Origin: Paracoccaceae bacterium
GTDB taxonomy: Bacteria; Pseudomonadota; Alphaproteobacteria; Rhodobacterales; Rhodobacteraceae
Assembly (NCBI GenBank): GCA_015487255.1
Contig: WFQA01000212.1
Location: 1-15,727 of the forward strand
Direction of reading: 5' to 3'
Length of the DNA: 15,727 bases
The notes under the pieces were generated by a model. That model was not told the origin of the DNA. It saw nothing but the letters and a program-made list of their open reading frames with translations, and did not search any database. Positions 12,996-15,727 of this stretch are shown one piece after another. The position numbers and the translations under genes were made by a program. How positions within the stretch are numbered: position 1 is the first letter of the stretch; each line of letters opens with the position of its first letter.

Positions 12996-15083
12996 ATGCC
13001 CAAGATCACAATAAACACCCTTTACCAGCCCACGGTTCTGCTCAGCATCGCGCTGATGGCGGTGATCGCGATGATGATCCTGCCGATGCCCTCATGGGTG
13101 CTCGATATCGGCCTTGCCGCCAGTTTTGCCATCGCGATCCTGATCTTCACCATCACGCTTTTCATCTCCCGCCCGCTGGAGTTCTCGGCCTTTCCGACCA
13201 TCCTGCTGGCCAGCCTGATGCTGCGATTGTCGCTCAATGTTTCCTCCACCAAGCTGATCATCGGCGAGGGGCAAAACGGCACCGATGCCGCCGGGCAGGT
13301 GATCGAGGGGTTTGCGATGTTTATCATGGGCGGCTCGGTTTACCTTGGGCTGGTGGTGTTTGGCGTGCTGCTGATCGTCAATTTCATTGTCATCACCAAG
13401 GGCGCGGGGCGCATGGCCGAAGTGGGCGCGCGCTTTGCGCTGGATGGCATGCCGGGCAAGCAACTGGCGATTGACAGCGATATGGCCGCCGGGGCGATTG
13501 ACCATGAAGAGGCCAAGCTGCGCCGCAAGACCGAGCAGGAGGAGACCACGTTTTTCGGCTCGCTCGACGGGGCGTCAAAATTTGTGAAAGGCGATGCGAT
13601 TGCCGGGCTGCTGATCACCATGCTCAATCTGGTGATGGGGCTGGTGATGGGGGTGTTTGTGCACGGGATGGAGGTGGGTAAAGCCTTTGAAACCTACGCG
13701 ATCCTGACCGTGGGGGACGGGCTGGTCTCGCAATTTCCTTCCGTCATCATCTCCATCGCCTCAGCACTGCTGCTCTCAAAGGGCGGGGTGTTTGGCTCGG
13801 CTGATAAAGCCCTGACCGACCAGCTGGGCGCCCACCCCGAAGCACTGGCTACCGTGGCCGGGCTGCTGGCGATGTTTGGCCTGGTGCCCGGCCTGCCTAT
13901 CCTGCCTTTTATGGCCGGGGCGGCGGTGCTGGGGGCGGCGGCATATGTCGGCTTTATGCGCAAGGCGCGGGCGAAGGTGGAGGCCGAGCGGGAGAAGGTG
14001 GCGGATAAACCCGCCAAGACCCCGCAAAAAACCCTTGGGGACATGCTGGACCTTGATGAAATCCACCTGGAATTCGCCTCTGATCTGGTTTCGACCGTGA
14101 TGGATGAGGCCGAGGGGCTGGACCGGCGTATTCTCAACATGCGCAACCATATCGCGGCGCAGTTTGGCGTGGTGATCCCCGAGATCCGGCTGACGGATTC
14201 CACCCTGTTGCCCAATGGCACCTATGTGGTCCGTATTCAGGGGGTGGAGGTGGCGCGCTCGGAAGTGGAGATCGGCAAGGTGCTGGTGCTGTTGGCTGAC
14301 GATAGCATGCGCCCGCCCAAGGGCCGGGATGTGGCCGAGCCGGTTTACGGCGCACCGGCGCGCTGGATCGAGCCGAATATGCAGGAAGAGGCGGCATTGC
14401 AGGGGCTTTCGGTGGTGACCCCGACCGAGGTGATCGCCACCCATCTGCTGGAAGTGCTGAAGCAGAATTTCGGCCGCTTGTTCAACCGCCGCACCCTGCG
14501 CAAATTGCTGGATGAATTCGTTGCGGTTTCCGAGCCGACACGGGCGGCGGCCAACCGGCGGATACTGGATGAATTCGTGCCCGACAAGGTAACGGTGGAC
14601 CTGCTGCAATCGGTGCTGCGGCTGCTGCTGGAGGAGCAGGTCTCGATCCGCAACCTGCCGCTGATACTGGAATCCATTGCCGAGGCGGACGGGGCGCTGA
14701 CCGGCATCGAGGCGATCACCGAATATGTGCGCCAGCGGCTGGGCTTTCAGCTTATTGCCGATATGCAGGAGCCGGACGGGGCGCTGCCTCTGGTGCAGCT
14801 CTCGCCGGAATGGGAGGCGCTGTTTCAAAAGCACCAGTTGGAGGGCGAGCAGGGCGGGGCCGATGTGGCGCTGCCGCCGCATGAGTTCAACCGGCTGGCG
14901 GCGGCAGTGGCCGAGCAGGTGAGCAAAGCCGGCGAAAAGGGCCGTTATCCGGCGGTGATCACCTCGGCAAGGCGGCGGCGGTTTTTGCATACGGTGCTTA
15001 ATGCCAAGGGGATCCGCAACCCTGTCTTCAGCTTTGAAGAGGTCGGCTCCAATGCCCAGCCCGCCCTGGTGGGCATGGCCTGA
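12996..15083 (+). CDS. flhA: Flagellar export gate protein FlhA
   Basis: This 695-aa inner-membrane protein is the nonameric export gate of the flagellar type III secretion apparatus. It couples the proton motive force to export and docks chaperone-substrate complexes. The N-terminal half (to about 325) carries the transmembrane helices, starting PTVLLSIALMAVIAMMIL. The FHIPEP-family signature runs through KGAGRMAEVGARFALDGMPGKQLAIDSDM (135-163), with Arg146 and Asp150 conserved, and DGASKFVKGDAIAG (191-204) holds Asp200, matching Salmonella Asp208. A charged linker (326-350) leads to the cytosolic domain (about 350-690). The length equals the family norm. AGGAA precedes the ATG by 5 nt, and the stop overlaps fliR by one base. 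It is distinguished from virulence-type SctV by its flagellar neighbours. Confidence 0.97.
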   Translation: MPKITINTLYQPTVLLSIALMAVIAMMILPMPSWVLDIGLAASFAIAILIFTITLFISRPLEFSAFPTILLASLMLRLSLNVSSTKLIIGEGQNGTDAAGQVIEGFAMFIMGGSVYLGLVVFGVLLIVNFIVITKGAGRMAEVGARFALDGMPGKQLAIDSDMAAGAIDHEEAKLRRKTEQEETTFFGSLDGASKFVKGDAIAGLLITMLNLVMGLVMGVFVHGMEVGKAFETYAILTVGDGLVSQFPSVIISIASALLLSKGGVFGSADKALTDQLGAHPEALATVAGLLAMFGLVPGLPILPFMAGAAVLGAAAYVGFMRKARAKVEAEREKVADKPAKTPQKTLGDMLDLDEIHLEFASDLVSTVMDEAEGLDRRILNMRNHIAAQFGVVIPEIRLTDSTLLPNGTYVVRIQGVEVARSEVEIGKVLVLLADDSMRPPKGRDVAEPVYGAPARWIEPNMQEEAALQGLSVVTPTEVIATHLLEVLKQNFGRLFNRRTLRKLLDEFVAVSEPTRAAANRRILDEFVPDKVTVDLLQSVLRLLLEEQVSIRNLPLILESIAEADGALTGIEAITEYVRQRLGFQLIADMQEPDGALPLVQLSPEWEALFQKHQLEGEQGGADVALPPHEFNRLAAAVAEQVSKAGEKGRYPAVITSARRRRFLHTVLNAKGIRNPVFSFEEVGSNAQPALVGMA

Positions 15084-15727
15084 TGCTGGAGGGGCTGGCG
15101 GAAATTCTGCAACAAAGCGAGGCCAGCCTCGCGGGATTGATACTGGTTTTTGTGCGGGTCGCCGCCGCCGTGGCCCTGATGCCGGGTTTTGGTGAGCAGG
15201 CGATCCCAAGCCGTGTGCGGCTGATGGCGGCGATAGGGTTTACGCTGGTGGTCTGGCCGATGGTTGCCCCGAACCTGCCGGAGATAAACCCGGCCCTGCC
15301 AGGCATGGGCGGCTTGGTGGTGATCGAGGCCGGGATCGGCTTTTTGATCGGCATTTCCTTGCGCCTTCTGGTGATGGCGATCCAGTTTGCCGGCTCGGTG
15401 GCAGCGCAATCCACCGCCATTACCCAGGTGGCCGGGGTTGGAGTTACCCCTGATCCGATGCCGGCGATTGGCAATATCCTGATGCTGGGCGGGCTGGCTC
15501 TGGCGCTGGTGACGGGGCTGCATATCAAGGCCAGCCTGGCCATTGCCTCGACCTATGAGCTGTTCCCGCTGGGCACCATCCCGATTGCCGGGGATATCGC
15601 TGAATGGGGCACGGCAAGGGTGGCGGGGGTGTTTTCTTTTGGCTTTACCCTGGCGGCGCCGTTTGTGATTGCCTCTTTTGCCTATAATCTGGCGCTGGGC
15701 GCGATCAACCGCGCCATGCCAACGCTG
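15083..15727 (+). CDS. fliR: Flagellar export protein FliR (partial, 3' end outside the window)
   Basis: The frame opens with an ATG overlapping the flhA stop (TGATG) and stays open for 215 codons to the window edge; the family usually has about 250-265 residues. FliR forms the core of the export gate with FliP and FliQ. Hydrophobic segments alternate through the frame: LAGLILVFVRVAAAVALMPGF at 17-37, VRLMAAIGFTLVVWPMV, VVIEAGIGFLIGISLRLLVMAI, the amphipathic AAQSTAITQVAG, MLGGLALALVTGLHI and VFSFGFTLAAPFVIASFAYNLALGAINRAMP. The FVRVAAAVALMPGFGEQAIPSRVR start is characteristic. flhB commonly follows in this order, but that lies outside. Confidence 0.95.
   Translation, partial: MLEGLAEILQQSEASLAGLILVFVRVAAAVALMPGFGEQAIPSRVRLMAAIGFTLVVWPMVAPNLPEINPALPGMGGLVVIEAGIGFLIGISLRLLVMAIQFAGSVAAQSTAITQVAGVGVTPDPMPAIGNILMLGGLALALVTGLHIKASLAIASTYELFPLGTIPIAGDIAEWGTARVAGVFSFGFTLAAPFVIASFAYNLALGAINRAMPTL

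Noticed and set aside
13776..15209. 477-codon open frame on the minus strand, antisense to flhA and fliR
   Set aside because: The low-complexity His/Gln/Arg-rich product lies wholly opposite flhA and the start of fliR, which are unambiguous.

Overview
The window looks like chromosomal DNA of an alphaproteobacterium, most likely a marine or roseobacter-type Rhodobacterales. The reasons are a GC-rich coding bias, tight operons with overlapping start and stop codons, a bhc cluster of the type known from Paracoccus and roseobacters, and a flagellar flhA-fliR block preceded by a lytic transglycosylase. No tRNA, rRNA, CRISPR array, insertion sequence or prophage gene is visible.

Region 1 (227-5499) is a complete beta-hydroxyaspartate cycle (BHAC) locus. 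bhcA, bhcB, bhcC and bhcD lie on the minus strand with junctions of -1 to +3 nt. The IclR-type regulator gene bhcR is divergent, across a 197-nt AT-rich intergenic region with several palindromes. The cycle condenses two glyoxylate (C2) into one oxaloacetate (C4) without losing carbon. BhcC joins glycine and glyoxylate to beta-hydroxyaspartate, BhcB dehydrates it to iminosuccinate, BhcD reduces that to aspartate, and BhcA transaminates aspartate with glyoxylate, regenerating glycine and releasing oxaloacetate.

Region 2 (5717-9470) holds glcD-glcE-glcF on the minus strand with overlapping junctions. They encode the three-subunit glycolate oxidase that makes glyoxylate. Regions 1 and 2 together form a glycolate-to-oxaloacetate assimilation module. 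A 217-nt gap between convergent bhcR and glcF carries a strong palindrome and a repeat-like segment.

Region 3 (9471-12168) is accessory. It has a small protein with a C-terminal membrane anchor, a DUF599 membrane protein whose start collides head-on with it, a 407-nt gene-free stretch rich in hairpins, and a nickel/cobalt transporter (NiCoT/UreH type) with a His-rich loop. A possible 55-codon TTG-start ORF abuts the transporter start.

Region 4 (12169-15727) is the start of a flagellar operon on the plus strand: a secreted lytic transglycosylase, flhA, and fliR, which runs off the right edge. The first 226 nt hold no gene but contain inverted repeats and a terminator-like hairpin that probably belong to a locus to the left.

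The most important content is the linked glc-bhc locus, an established pathway. The less explained signals are the bhcA-bhcR operator architecture, the hairpin-rich intergenic elements, the small ORF before the metal transporter, and a leader stem that could cover the ribosome binding site of the transglycosylase gene.
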